Made by a program: the position numbers and the translations under genes. A DNA stretch of 43,989 nucleotides from NCBI RefSeq assembly GCF_000812965.1, contig NZ_JSYN01000039.1, positions 1-43,989 on the forward strand, written 5' to 3'. The number at the start of each line of letters is the position of its first letter. The stretch's first letter is position 1. Of the stretch, positions 24,676-32,929 are shown piece by piece. A model generated the notes under the pieces. That model had not been told where the DNA came from. It saw only the letters and a list, made by a program, of their open reading frames with translations, and did no database searches. This DNA comes from Pedobacter kyungheensis (GTDB lineage: Bacteria; Bacteroidota; Bacteroidia; Sphingobacteriales; Sphingobacteriaceae).

Positions 24676-26610
24676 CTAGCCTTTTTTAGCTTTGCTTTCT
24701 TCGCCTTCTAATTGCGATTTCAATTGAGCCAATACGTCTAAGTCTCCTAAAGTAGATTTCTCTACAGAATCTTTAACTTTTTTAACCGCAGTTACAGCAG
24801 CTTTAGCTTCTTTTTTCTTAGCATTTCTTTCTTCTGCTACAGCTTCAGCTTTAACCTCTTCCCAGATACGGGCGTGAGATACTACGATACGTTTTGCTTC
24901 TTTGTTGAATTCAATGATTTTGAAGTCATTGGTTTCTTCAGCTTTAACTGAAGTACCATCTTCTTTAACCATGTGTTTAGTTGGTACGAAACCTTCTACG
25001 CCATAAGGTAAAGCAATAACAGCACCTTTATCAGTTACTTTAACAACAGTACCCTGGTGAACCGAATCTAAAGTGAAGATCGTTTCGAAAGTATCCCAAG
25101 GGTTTTCTTCTAATTGTTTGTGACCTAAGCTTAATTTACGGTTATCAACGTCTAATTCTAAAACAACTACGTCTAATACATCACCAACTTTAGTGAATTC
25201 GTTAGGGTGGTTAACTTTTTTAGACCATGATAAGTCAGAAATGTGGATTAAACCATCAATACCTTCTTCGATTTCAACAAATACACCGAAGTTAGTCATG
25301 TTTTTAACAGTTGCTTTGTGCTTGCTTCCAACAGGGAATTTAGCAGCAACTTCTTGCCATGGATCGTTAGATAATTGTTTAATACCTAAGCTCATTTTGC
25401 GCTCGTCTCTGTCTAAAGTTAAAACTTCAGCTTCGATCTCATCACCAACTTTTAAGAATTCTTGTGGGTTTCTTAAGTTTTGCGACCAGCTCATTTCAGA
25501 AACGTGGATTAAACCTTCAACACCAGGGATGATTTCTAAGAAAGCACCGTAATCTGCAACAGTTACGATTTTTCCTTTTACTTTAGAACCAACCTGAATG
25601 TCAGCACTTAAGTTCTCCCAAGGGTGTGGAGTTAATTGTTTCAAGCCTAAAGCGATACGTTTTTTCTCATCATCGAAATCTAAAACAACCACGTTGATTT
25701 TTTCATCTAATGATAATACTTCTTTCGGATGCTCTATGCGGCCCCAAGAAATGTCAGTAATGTGAAGTAAACCATCAACACCACCTAGATCGATGAATAC
25801 ACCGAAATCAGTAATGTTTTTAACAGTACCTTCTAATACCTGACCTTTTTCTAATTTAGAAACGATTTCTACTTTTTGTGATTCTAAATCGTCTTCAATT
25901 AACACTTTGTGAGAAACTACTACGTTTTTAAACTCGTGGTTAATTTTAACAACTTTGAATTCCATTGTTTTACCCACGTATACATCGTAATCGCGGATAG
26001 GTTTAATATCAATTTGAGATCCTGGTAAGAAAGCCTCAACACCCATGATATCAACAATTAAACCACCTTTAGTACGGCTCTTAACGAAACCGTTGATGAT
26101 TCTGTCGTTCTCAAGTGCCTCGTTAATTGCTTCCCATGATCTTTGGGTTTTAGCTCTTTTGCGAGAAAGGATCAATTGACCGTTAGCATCTTCTGGTGCT
26201 TCAACGAATACGTCAACTGAATCGCCGATTTTTAGATCTGGTGTATCACGGAACTCAGAAGTAGAAACTAAACCGTCTGATTTGAAACCTACGTTTAATA
26301 CTACGTCTTTGTTGTTGATTGAAACAACGATACCGCTGATGATTTCACCTTTAGTGATCTGGTTGAATGTTCCGGCATACATATCTTCAAACTTTTTACG
26401 GTCTGCTTCATTGTAGTTACCAAAAACTTTTTCATCTGCATCCCAGTCGAAATCTTCGCTTGGTGTTGCTAATGATGATTTGATCGATTCGATCGAAACT
26501 GAATCAGCTTCTGATTCAATAGTTTCTTTTTCAGTCAGGCGTCCGCCTTCTCCCTGAAGTTCAGCTGTTTTAGCTGCTAATTCTTTTTCTGCTACTTGTT
26601 TTTTAGCCAT
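24676..26610 (-). CDS. rpsA: 30S ribosomal protein S1
   Basis: RNA-binding ribosomal protein that recruits mRNA. 644 aa. After an acidic N-terminal extension of about 80 residues, six S1 (OB-fold) domains follow in order, starting at GEIISGIVVS, DRIINGFVKS, GQVLEGTVKN, GSKVKGKIVT, GSKHKATVKN and DSVHQGTVVK. The C-terminus is Lys/Ala-rich and ends in ESKAKKG. Domains 3-5 are the most alike (GVFIDLGGVDGLLHI pattern). Monocistronic with its own promoter, an unusually good Shine-Dalgarno site for this phylum, and a terminator. Highly expressed by expectation. Confidence 0.96.
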   Translation of the reverse strand: MAKKQVAEKELAAKTAELQGEGGRLTEKETIESEADSVSIESIKSSLATPSEDFDWDADEKVFGNYNEADRKKFEDMYAGTFNQITKGEIISGIVVSINNKDVVLNVGFKSDGLVSTSEFRDTPDLKIGDSVDVFVEAPEDANGQLILSRKRAKTQRSWEAINEALENDRIINGFVKSRTKGGLIVDIMGVEAFLPGSQIDIKPIRDYDVYVGKTMEFKVVKINHEFKNVVVSHKVLIEDDLESQKVEIVSKLEKGQVLEGTVKNITDFGVFIDLGGVDGLLHITDISWGRIEHPKEVLSLDEKINVVVLDFDDEKKRIALGLKQLTPHPWENLSADIQVGSKVKGKIVTVADYGAFLEIIPGVEGLIHVSEMSWSQNLRNPQEFLKVGDEIEAEVLTLDRDERKMSLGIKQLSNDPWQEVAAKFPVGSKHKATVKNMTNFGVFVEIEEGIDGLIHISDLSWSKKVNHPNEFTKVGDVLDVVVLELDVDNRKLSLGHKQLEENPWDTFETIFTLDSVHQGTVVKVTDKGAVIALPYGVEGFVPTKHMVKEDGTSVKAEETNDFKIIEFNKEAKRIVVSHARIWEEVKAEAVAEERNAKKKEAKAAVTAVKKVKDSVEKSTLGDLDVLAQLKSQLEGEESKAKKG

Positions 26611-26620
26611 TAATTAATTA

Positions 26621-26627
26621 TCTCCTT
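26621..26627 (-). promoter_or_regulatory. Shine-Dalgarno site of rpsA
   Basis: Minus strand reads AAGGAGA, 10 bases before the ATG. Bacteroidetes genes rarely carry such sites, and I see none of this strength before the other genes here. It may mark special translation control of S1. Confidence 0.6.
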
Positions 26628-26647
26628 TTTTCCCTATTTAGGGATTG

Positions 26648-26655
26648 CAAAGGTA
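26648..26655 (-). promoter_or_regulatory. Putative -7 element of rpsA
   Basis: Minus strand TACCTTTG matches TAnnTTTG. About 19-20 bases upstream stands a T-rich tract (ACTTTTCC) that could serve as a -33 element. Predicts a leader of about 30 bases that includes the Shine-Dalgarno site. Confidence 0.55.
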
Positions 26656-26773
26656 ATACTTTTTTTAATTATGGAAAAGTTTTTTTTAATAAATATAGCT
26701 GATTTTAAGCTATTTAAGAATTAACTAAACCATAATAGACCTTTTTAATCCAAAACACTCGCTTAACTACGAA

Positions 26774-26827
26774 CGTCATGCTGAATTCCTGCCCTTACAT
26801 TCAGGCGGGTATTTCAGCATCTCTGAC
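26774..26827. repeat. Hairpin-forming intergenic element
   Basis: atgctgaa (26778-26785) is inverted as ttcagcat at 26813-26820, with an inner cctgcc/ggcggg pairing. It has the look of the gtcatgctga-type elements common in Bacteroidetes intergenic DNA; only one copy is in the window. Confidence 0.5.
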
Positions 26828-26888
26828 ATTTTTTTAAAAAATGAAACCAATTATCTGAAAATGAACGGGCAGCAATGCTTCGGTAAAT

Positions 26889-26949
26889 GCAGCCCCGCTA
26901 TCGCTTATAGTCCTCACTGCGCTCCGGGCTATTCCGCTCTATCGGGTTT
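26889..26949. repeat. Intergenic repeat, family B copy 2 (inverted)
   Basis: Starts gcagccccgctatcgc and ends ctatcgggttt, the reverse complement of the two ends of the copy at 24335-24387. The middle (tcactgcgctccggg) differs. Confidence 0.6.
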
Positions 26950-27000
26950 AAAAACGAGGGCTTGTGCTCAAAATCTACCAAACGCCAATAATAAATTATT

Positions 27001-27098
27001 TGGCTACCTGGCAGCCGTCTCTCCGGGACGGGCTTTTAAAATTTGTCGCACTTGTTTGTTGATAAGTCGTCCCGGTGGGACGAATCACAGGTAGCACA
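27001..27098. repeat. Long imperfect inverted repeat
   Basis: Outer ends ggctacctg and caggtagca are inverted; inside, cgtctctccgggacg pairs imperfectly with cgtcccggtgggacg. The arrangement resembles a short non-autonomous element or a strong hairpin; no coding content. Confidence 0.55.
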
Positions 27099-27140
27099 GA
27101 AATGTACGTGTTTTCCCATTAAGTCGATTATGGTTTAGAT

Positions 27141-28124
27141 TTATTTTTTCGTAAATGTTCCCCGCGTAAAACCTTCGCCAATCAACGTTTGTTCATCTCT
27201 GATCAATAGCATGATCGTGTTTTGCTGATCGTATAATTTAATCATATCGCCATCAATCACATATTTAGAGGTGAAAATAGAATCATTGTAGGCATCGCTC
27301 ACCGTAACCGAATCTTTCGATTTAAAATTGAACGATTTATACTGGATGTCTTCGCTGCTGGCAAATGTACCTGTAACTATTTTTTCGGCTACAAAAGTGA
27401 TGTAGCAAAAATAACCCACCACCAAAATAACGATTACCGAGAAACCAATGATAAATTTATTACCACTGGCATATTTAAGCGAGAAGTATAAAATGGCAAA
27501 CAAAATAACTGCCACTACGGCAATAAAAATAATGCCCGAATAATCTTTGCTTGATTGTGGTACCGAGGCTGCAATAGTAGTTTTTTGTACCGGAGCCTTT
27601 GCTGGCGAAATCCGCACCAAAAATTCTTTACTTACCCAACCTTCACCATTGGTTACCTTAATTTTATAGAAAGTCGTGTTCGATGAATCGATCACAGCCA
27701 CGTTTTCGTTTTTGGGCAGGTAGCCCACAATTTTACTGTTGGCATCAGCCTTTTCGCGAACGCGCAAATCATCGGCTGTTACCCGGTACATGTCTTCACT
27801 GCCCGCTGTTGTTGGTGTTTGCGTATTTGGTGTGGCGGTAGTGGCTACAGGTGTTGCAGGTTGAGCTGCCGGGGCAATTTTCGCTAAAAAATCTTTACTT
27901 GCCCAGCCCTCACCATTTTTTAATTTTACCTTGTAAAATTTAGCATCGCTGGCATCTAAAACCGCCACCTTTTCATTTTGAGAGATCGAGCCGATCACCT
28001 TGCTTTTCGAATCTTTTGTTGCCCTAACGCGTAATTTATCAGCAGTAACACGGTACATATCTTGTGCATTAACCGTTAGCGAGAGCATAAAAAGGGCAAA
28101 AAACAGGAATAAGGTTCTGGTCAT
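27141..28124 (-). CDS. Membrane protein with two bacterial SH3 domains
   Basis: 327 aa from the ATG at 28124. Signal-like N-terminus (MTRTLFLFFALFML to NAQ). Two near-identical SH3b domains follow, each opening with DMYRVTAD and ending in GEGW(A/V)SK(D/E)FL, joined by a Pro/Thr linker. Then two hydrophobic helices (about 200-224 and 228-253) and a soluble C-terminal part of about 70 residues with a FxxxEDIQYKSFNF start. SH3b domains usually bind peptidoglycan or peptides; placement before two helices suggests a membrane-tethered periplasmic sensor (inference). A longer frame from a TTG at 28202 would destroy the signal peptide and is rejected. The signal-peptidase-like gene lies upstream. Confidence 0.8.
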   Translation of the reverse strand: MTRTLFLFFALFMLSLTVNAQDMYRVTADKLRVRATKDSKSKVIGSISQNEKVAVLDASDAKFYKVKLKNGEGWASKDFLAKIAPAAQPATPVATTATPNTQTPTTAGSEDMYRVTADDLRVREKADANSKIVGYLPKNENVAVIDSSNTTFYKIKVTNGEGWVSKEFLVRISPAKAPVQKTTIAASVPQSSKDYSGIIFIAVVAVILFAILYFSLKYASGNKFIIGFSVIVILVVGYFCYITFVAEKIVTGTFASSEDIQYKSFNFKSKDSVTVSDAYNDSIFTSKYVIDGDMIKLYDQQNTIMLLIRDEQTLIGEGFTRGTFTKK

Positions 28125-28199
28125 AGGTATTGGGTTTGCGCAAAGCAGTTTAATAAATTTATTGCACGGCATTAAGAGCAAACATCGTGCTAAGTGCTC

Positions 28200-28207
28200 C
28201 AAAATTA
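28200..28207 (-). promoter_or_regulatory. Putative -7 element of the SH3b gene
   Basis: Minus strand TAATTTTG fits TAnnTTTG, giving a leader of about 70 bases. The TTG at its end is the false upstream start of the SH3b reading frame. No good -33. Confidence 0.4.
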
Positions 28208-28265
28208 GGAAATACTTTTAATAGGCAGGAGTGTGAGTTTAAAAAAGCCTGCAAATGTCCGTTAT

Positions 28266-28922
28266 TTACAAAACTACAGCCAATAAATCACTTTTTTTGA
28301 TAAAACCAATGTATCTGGAGTCTCTTGCATTGTTTCTGTTGTCGCCAAGTACGAAAAAACTGTCTTTTGGAACAATCACAGGACCAAAATTATCTGCATT
28401 CCACCTATTTTTCCATTGGTTCTCAATACCTTCATCGCGGTGTGCAGGTATCGCTACAGTTCTGTTTTGATAAATGTTTGCTTTTTTAGCTTCAGCATCA
28501 ACGAGTTCACAATATACTTCATCACCGATCTTATAAAGATTCTCCCCAGCTCTTATCTTACCTGAACTGATCAGGTCATCGTACATTTTGTTACTAAAAT
28601 TATAGCTGTGTTTGGTGTCGTAATTTTGTGGCATTATTTTGCCATTTAAATAAATTTCACCTTTTTTTATTTCAACACGATCCCCCGGGAATGCACACAG
28701 CCTATAAATGCAGCGCTCTCCATTTACATTTGCGACAATATGATCGTCTTTTTTTGCTTCCTTTAAATTTGAGGCCATTACAAGCTGGCCAACAGCAATA
28801 TTTGGTTCGTTGGCAGATGAAACATTTTTATAGGTATTAAATACTCCAAAAGACCTGATGCCGATCCATACGCACACTAAGAGTATAAAGAAACCTGCAC
28901 AGATAAAAATTACTTTTTTCAT
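28266..28922 (-). CDS. S26 signal peptidase I-like protein lacking catalytic residues
   Basis: 218 aa with an N-terminal membrane anchor (about 4-20) and the S26 fold blocks. In active enzymes box B reads SMxPT, with the nucleophilic Ser; here it reads A37-N-E-P-N, so Ser is Ala and Met is Asn. Box D KRxxGxPGD reads Y73-R-L-C-A-F-P-G-D, so the general-base Lys is Tyr. Box E GDNRxxSxDSR reads GDNRNNARDSR, so the Ser supporting the Lys is Ala. Structural residues (PGD, GDNR, DSR) remain and the frame is intact over the full length. By family knowledge this should not cleave signal peptides by the Ser-Lys mechanism. It could bind preproteins, regulate, or use S35/S36 (inference). Upstream of the SH3b gene, same strand, 141 bases apart. 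Confidence 0.82.
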   Translation of the reverse strand: MKKVIFICAGFFILLVCVWIGIRSFGVFNTYKNVSSANEPNIAVGQLVMASNLKEAKKDDHIVANVNGERCIYRLCAFPGDRVEIKKGEIYLNGKIMPQNYDTKHSYNFSNKMYDDLISSGKIRAGENLYKIGDEVYCELVDAEAKKANIYQNRTVAIPAHRDEGIENQWKNRWNADNFGPVIVPKDSFFVLGDNRNNARDSRYIGFIKKSDLLAVVL

Positions 28923-29007
28923 GTTTGAAAAGCGCTAAAAATTAAAACGACAAAGTAATTATTATTTTATCAATTTATATCCGGAAATTTATTAAAATTA
29001 GGCTCAC

Positions 29008-30507
29008 CTACCAGCTACCCCCTGTACCGCCGCCACTGCTGCTGCCACCGCCCCAGCTACTCGATGAAGATGAAGAACTGCTGCTGCCAGAAGAGGAACC
29101 TGAGGATGAACTCGATTCGACCAGCATGGCCAGTGTAATCCATTTGATAAATTCTTCGCGCTTACAAAAGCTGCATTCATTGATCAGTTTGGCCTGCCCT
29201 TCATGACTATAAGTTGCTGCTTTAACCGTTACTTTTTTGTTCAGTTTATAGGTTCTGAAATTGCACGAAGGACATTCGGTATAGCTGTTGTAGGCTTCGG
29301 CGGGCCAGCATTTAATCAGGTGTTCTTTATGGTCGGTACTTTCCCAAATATCATAATCGTATGCCTGTATTACTTCTTCTTTGCGCTGTCCTTTGCTTAA
29401 AAAAGGTTCTCCTTCAATATTAATATCGCGGTCAACGCGTACCATTGCATTGTTTTGGCTATCTAAAACAGGTTTAAAACGATCGATGGTTTTTACCCGT
29501 TTAATCAAGTGAACAATCATTGCAATTAGTATAATCGGAGAGAACAATATTAACCACCAGTTTTTCTTGTGAAATGCTACAACTGCATCAAAAAAGTTTT
29601 CATCATCCTGATGCGCTTTTCGTATCGTAGCAATATAAAACAGGTACCTGAAGAAAAGTGCAATGGCTAAAACACCAAAAAGAATATAAGGTATATGCGC
29701 CAGCTTAATTTTGCTGAACAGTTCAAAACTATCGGTAAAAACCACAACAAATACGGAAATGAAAACAAAAAAGAATATGCCGATACAGCCTTTTGCTATG
29801 GTTTTATCGTAATTGTTTTCTTGCTTATTCAGGCTTTTCAGGTTAAAGGCGGTTTTGGCCTGCCGGTTTACAATTTTAAATACCCCAACAAAAGCCAGGA
29901 TGATGATCAGAGAAGGCAGCCAAAAATTTTGGAAGGGCGAACTGCTTTCACGCTGTGTAAAAAGCTGATTAAGTTCCTGTTTATTATTCGGGTTTAAAAT
30001 AATTTCGCCAATGGCGTTAATAGTGTTGGTAATACCCGTGCTAAAATCATTTTCTCTAAAAGCGGGCACCAGGTTATCTTGGGCAATGTGCTTAAGCGTA
30101 ACATCAGGCAGAACACCTTCGGTTCCTGTACCGGTTATAAAACGATACTTTCGGCGGTCTTTGGCTATAAATAGGAGGAGGCCATTGTTGCTTGTTTTTT
30201 GTCCAATACCCCAGTACTGGAACAGCTCGTAAGCAAAGTCGAAATCTTCTTTGTCGTGGTCGAAATCGTTAACAACAACCACAGCAACCTGAACATTGGT
30301 TTTTGCTTCGAAATCGGCAATGGTACTGTTTAATGTTGCAACAGTACCACTGCCTAAAATGTTGTCGGGATCGCTAACGTAGCCACCACCGTTATTTTTT
30401 GGATCGGGAATATCTTTTACCTGATAGGCTGTTTGCGCAAGGGCAACATTGGACAGGAAAAGAAAAAGTAAAAGGGCAAAATGTTTGATTAAATGGTTCT
30501 TGAGCAT
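29008..30507 (-). CDS. TPM-domain (YgcG-like) membrane protein
   Basis: 499 aa. Signal peptide at about 1-24 (NVALAQ). TPM domain at about 38-170 (VSDPDNILGSGTVATLNSTI; GLLLFIAKDRRKYRFITG), a fold linked to phosphatase or photosystem-repair and membrane-protein quality roles. Several membrane helices follow (about 195-212, 236-258, 265-290, 316-335). A cytoplasmic zinc-ribbon-like part has CPSC and CSFC pairs near residues 413 and 444. The end is a Ser/Gly/Trp run typical of this family. Function unknown; not in an obvious operon. Confidence 0.85.
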   Translation of the reverse strand: MLKNHLIKHFALLLFLFLSNVALAQTAYQVKDIPDPKNNGGGYVSDPDNILGSGTVATLNSTIADFEAKTNVQVAVVVVNDFDHDKEDFDFAYELFQYWGIGQKTSNNGLLLFIAKDRRKYRFITGTGTEGVLPDVTLKHIAQDNLVPAFRENDFSTGITNTINAIGEIILNPNNKQELNQLFTQRESSSPFQNFWLPSLIIILAFVGVFKIVNRQAKTAFNLKSLNKQENNYDKTIAKGCIGIFFFVFISVFVVVFTDSFELFSKIKLAHIPYILFGVLAIALFFRYLFYIATIRKAHQDDENFFDAVVAFHKKNWWLILFSPIILIAMIVHLIKRVKTIDRFKPVLDSQNNAMVRVDRDINIEGEPFLSKGQRKEEVIQAYDYDIWESTDHKEHLIKCWPAEAYNSYTECPSCNFRTYKLNKKVTVKAATYSHEGQAKLINECSFCKREEFIKWITLAMLVESSSSSGSSSGSSSSSSSSSSWGGGSSSGGGTGGSW

Positions 30508-30567
30508 CGTATTAATTTAGTTGTAAAATTATTGCGCCATCATTTAACAAACAGATGCCAATATGGT

Positions 30568-31398
30568 TTACTCTTTTAAAATTTTTGCAAGCACCTTATC
30601 CAGTTTTGCTTTATCTTTCATGTATGGTTCTAAATCATAAAGTTGTACCGATTTGAAATGGATCGGGTGGCTCTCGCTTTGTAAAGAAATATAGCCCGAG
30701 GTTAGTGGTTTACCATCAACTTTAACTTTTGGATCGTAATTAGAAACGCTGCCGCCACCAATTTGCGGTTTGGTGTATTCTAAAACTACTTCACCGCCAA
30801 TAATGTGTTTAATTACCGAATCGCCTAAAACTAAAAACTCGGCAGTTACCCATTGGTCGCCTGCATAGGTTTTCGACTTAGAATCTAAACAGTGTGGAGT
30901 AAACAATTTACCATTATAGTTTATTAAGGTACCAGGAGTACAAACATTGCTGGTGTGGCGTTCGTGTTCACCATCGCCACCTAAAATTTGTCCTTCTATA
31001 GAGATGGGGAAATCCTGGTTTTTCAGCATGGTAGCCGGATCCTGGCAGTGTAACATCGCACCACTATTGCGGTAGGCCCATCCCGGACCACCTTTAGCCT
31101 GATCACCAACAAAGCGATACGTAACTTTTAAAAGATAAGCCGAAAAAGGTTTTTTGTAAAAGATATGGCCATACTGATCGTCGAATTCTTTGTAGCCATC
31201 ATAACTTACCTTCATTAAACCATCTTCAACACGGAAGGTATTGGCATAATTTTCTTTGTAATCGTGTTTGGAAATTTTAACGTTCCAGTCTTTTAAATCC
31301 TTTCCGTTGAATAGGTTAATCCAGCCTTTTTGGGCATTGGCGCTTAAAGTGGCGGTGAATAATACTAATGCCATAAGGCACATTGATCTTAATTTCAT
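30568..31398 (-). CDS. Secreted DUF1080 (3-keto-disaccharide hydrolase) protein
   Basis: 276 aa from the ATG at 31398; an upstream GTG start would bury the signal peptide (MKLRSMCLMALVLF to ANAQ). Concanavalin-like jelly-roll of the DUF1080 family, with GWINLFNGKDLKDWNVKI at the start and SGYISLQSESHPIHFKSVQL at the end. Members hydrolyse 3-keto-glycosides made by Gfo/Idh oxidoreductases. The usual partners (glucose-6-phosphate 3-dehydrogenase, sugar isomerases) are not in the window. Single-gene unit. Confidence 0.87.
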   Translation of the reverse strand: MKLRSMCLMALVLFTATLSANAQKGWINLFNGKDLKDWNVKISKHDYKENYANTFRVEDGLMKVSYDGYKEFDDQYGHIFYKKPFSAYLLKVTYRFVGDQAKGGPGWAYRNSGAMLHCQDPATMLKNQDFPISIEGQILGGDGEHERHTSNVCTPGTLINYNGKLFTPHCLDSKSKTYAGDQWVTAEFLVLGDSVIKHIIGGEVVLEYTKPQIGGGSVSNYDPKVKVDGKPLTSGYISLQSESHPIHFKSVQLYDLEPYMKDKAKLDKVLAKILKE

Positions 31399-31476
31399 AT
31401 TTGCATTTGGGTTAGGTGCTAAAAATATGAATTTTTTTCTAATAGCAAACGCACTAATATTCAGCCACGGAAGCAC

Positions 31477-31632
31477 AGATTATCACGGAATTTTTTTTCT
31501 GAACGTGCTAACTAATGAAGCAATGAGCTATTGACTAGTTAACAGTTTTCAGTTGGCAGTACTCAGTTGGATCAGGCTATTAACTATTGACCATGAACCA
31601 CCATGCTAACCAATGACCAGTGAACAAATGAA
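31477..31632. repeat. Repeat-like intergenic sequence
   Basis: Between the DUF1080 start and the cmk stop. Contains cagttttcagttggcagt, the inverted form of the tail of the tandem repeat at 14284-14507, and aaccaatgaccagtgaacaa-type phrases similar to the sequence near 14230-14260. Probably a second site of the same dispersed family. Confidence 0.5.
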
Positions 31633-32313
31633 CTATTGAACCAAAAAAGGTTCTACATGGTATAGTGCAAAAGTTAATTGCTCTTCCTGGGTTAAATCGG
31701 TATTGTCTAAAATAATGGCGTCGTCTGCTCTTACCAGCGGACTTTCTTTCCGGGTAGTATCGGCATAATCGCGGTGGGCCAGGTTTTCAAAAACTTCTTC
31801 CAAAGTGGTTTCGTTATTGCCCTTGCTTTCCAGTTCTTTAAAGCGACGCTCGGCCCTGATTTTTGGATCGGCGGTCATGAAGAATTTTACGGGTGCATGC
31901 GGAAAAACCGTAGTGCCGATATCGCGGCCATCCATTACAATGTTTTTCGATCTGCCCATGCGCTGTTGTTGTTTTACCATTTCATGGCGAACAATGCGGT
32001 GCGCAGAAACCTCGCTTACATTTTCAGAAACAGGCATTAAACGGATTTCTTCAGAAACTTCTTCACCGTTGAGGGTAATATGCGATTCGTAATCGCGCGA
32101 ATGAAAATTTAGTTCGATATGCTGTAAAGCATCTTCAACTTGTGTGTCGTTGCTAACATCAATGTGGTTCCGTAGAAAATATAGGGTAACTGCACGGTAC
32201 ATTGCCCCGCTATCTACATAAATAAAACCTAATTTTTTAGCCAATGCCTTTGCCAGGGTGCTTTTTCCGCAAGATGAATAGCCATCAATAGCTATAACCA
32301 AGTTTTTCTTCAT
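31633..32313 (-). CDS. cmk: Cytidylate kinase
   Basis: Phosphorylates CMP and dCMP with ATP in the cytoplasm. 226 aa, full length. Walker A GYSSCGKST at residues 11-19, GAMYRA for nucleotide monophosphate binding, MDGRDIGTTVFP, and RADDAIILDNTDLTQEEQL near the end, all typical. Divergent from arfB. The start codon is only 7 bases from a -7 element. Confidence 0.95.
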   Translation of the reverse strand: MKKNLVIAIDGYSSCGKSTLAKALAKKLGFIYVDSGAMYRAVTLYFLRNHIDVSNDTQVEDALQHIELNFHSRDYESHITLNGEEVSEEIRLMPVSENVSEVSAHRIVRHEMVKQQQRMGRSKNIVMDGRDIGTTVFPHAPVKFFMTADPKIRAERRFKELESKGNNETTLEEVFENLAHRDYADTTRKESPLVRADDAIILDNTDLTQEEQLTFALYHVEPFLVQ

Positions 32314-32320
32314 TCTGCTA

Positions 32321-32328
32321 CAAAGGTA
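32321..32328 (-). promoter_or_regulatory. Putative -7 element of cmk
   Basis: Minus strand TACCTTTG, the same octamer as at rpsA, ending 7 bases before the cmk ATG. Predicts a leaderless or nearly leaderless mRNA. No clear -33. Confidence 0.45.
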
Positions 32329-32375
32329 AAAAAAGCCGATGGGTTTACTAACTTTTTTTAGATCGATATTCTTTA

Positions 32376-32383
32376 TATTTTTG
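32376..32383 (+). promoter_or_regulatory. Putative -7 element of arfB
   Basis: TATTTTTG fits TAnnTTTG and ends 4 bases before the ATG at 32388, so the transcript would begin at or very near the start codon. A T-rich tract is upstream without a clear TTG. Could be chance in AT-rich DNA. Confidence 0.35.
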
Positions 32384-32387
32384 CCGC

Positions 32388-32795
32388 ATGTTACCCAGCA
32401 GAGAAGAAATTTTACGATCGGCCATTTTTAAAACCTCACGCAGCGGGGGTAAAGGCGGGCAGAATGTAAATAAGGTTTCCAGTAAAGTAGAGCTGGTATT
32501 TAATGTCGAAACCTTTGCGTATTTTACTGATGAAGAAAAAGCCCTGCTTAAAGAAAAGTTGCAAAACCGTTTAGATAGCGAAGGTTTGCTGCATATTGTT
32601 TCGCAGGAAGACAGGAGCCAGCTACTCAACAAAGAAAAAACCATCGCCAAACTACTCGATCTGCTAAAAAGGGCATTGGTTGTTCAGAAAAAAAGAAAGC
32701 CTACCAAAATTCCGAAAGGCGTTATCGAAAATAGATTAAAAAATAAGGCGGCTACAGCTGAAAAAAAGAAAAACAGAAAAATGTTTGATTTTTAA
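32388..32795 (+). CDS. arfB: ArfB-type peptidyl-tRNA hydrolase (ribosome rescue)
   Basis: Releases peptides from stalled ribosomes without a stop codon. 135 aa. The release-factor GGQ motif is at residues 23-25 (SGGKGGQNVNK). The C-terminal tail is strongly basic (VQKKRKPTKIPKG; AEKKKNRK), as needed to enter the empty mRNA channel. Length matches YaeJ/ArfB and excludes RF1/RF2. Divergent from cmk. Confidence 0.92.
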   Translation: MLPSREEILRSAIFKTSRSGGKGGQNVNKVSSKVELVFNVETFAYFTDEEKALLKEKLQNRLDSEGLLHIVSQEDRSQLLNKEKTIAKLLDLLKRALVVQKKRKPTKIPKGVIENRLKNKAATAEKKKNRKMFDF

Positions 32796-32929
32796 TGCAT
32801 TAAGTGTCTTTTGTTACTATTTGTTTAGTTGTTTTTACTTTGTAGTTCGGGAAAGCCATCCGCTTTAATGATTTGTAGTGTAAATGGCATCAAAATTGAT
32901 ATCGCCGTAACACACACAAATTAAACCAA

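Larger units (their letters stand above)
26656..27140. other. Intergenic region between rpsA and the SH3b gene
   Basis: Part of a 530-base gene-free stretch. Beyond the rpsA promoter it holds three unlike hairpin-forming or repeated segments side by side (26774-26827, 26889-26949, 27001-27098). A 77-codon plus-strand frame at 26861-27094 runs across them and is not considered a gene. Confidence 0.6.

Noticed and set aside
26861..27094. A 77-codon plus-strand reading frame
   Set aside because: It spans two intergenic repeat elements, and its composition (many Cys, Pro, Arg) is unlike the real genes here.
28266..28922. The signal peptidase homologue as a pseudogene
   Set aside because: The frame is complete with membrane anchor and conserved structural boxes; only catalytic positions differ, which does not look like random decay.
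29008..29130. Frameshift at the Ser/Gly-rich end of the TPM protein
   Set aside because: Such Ser/Gly/Trp tails are normal for this family, and the stop is followed by a plausible intergenic gap.
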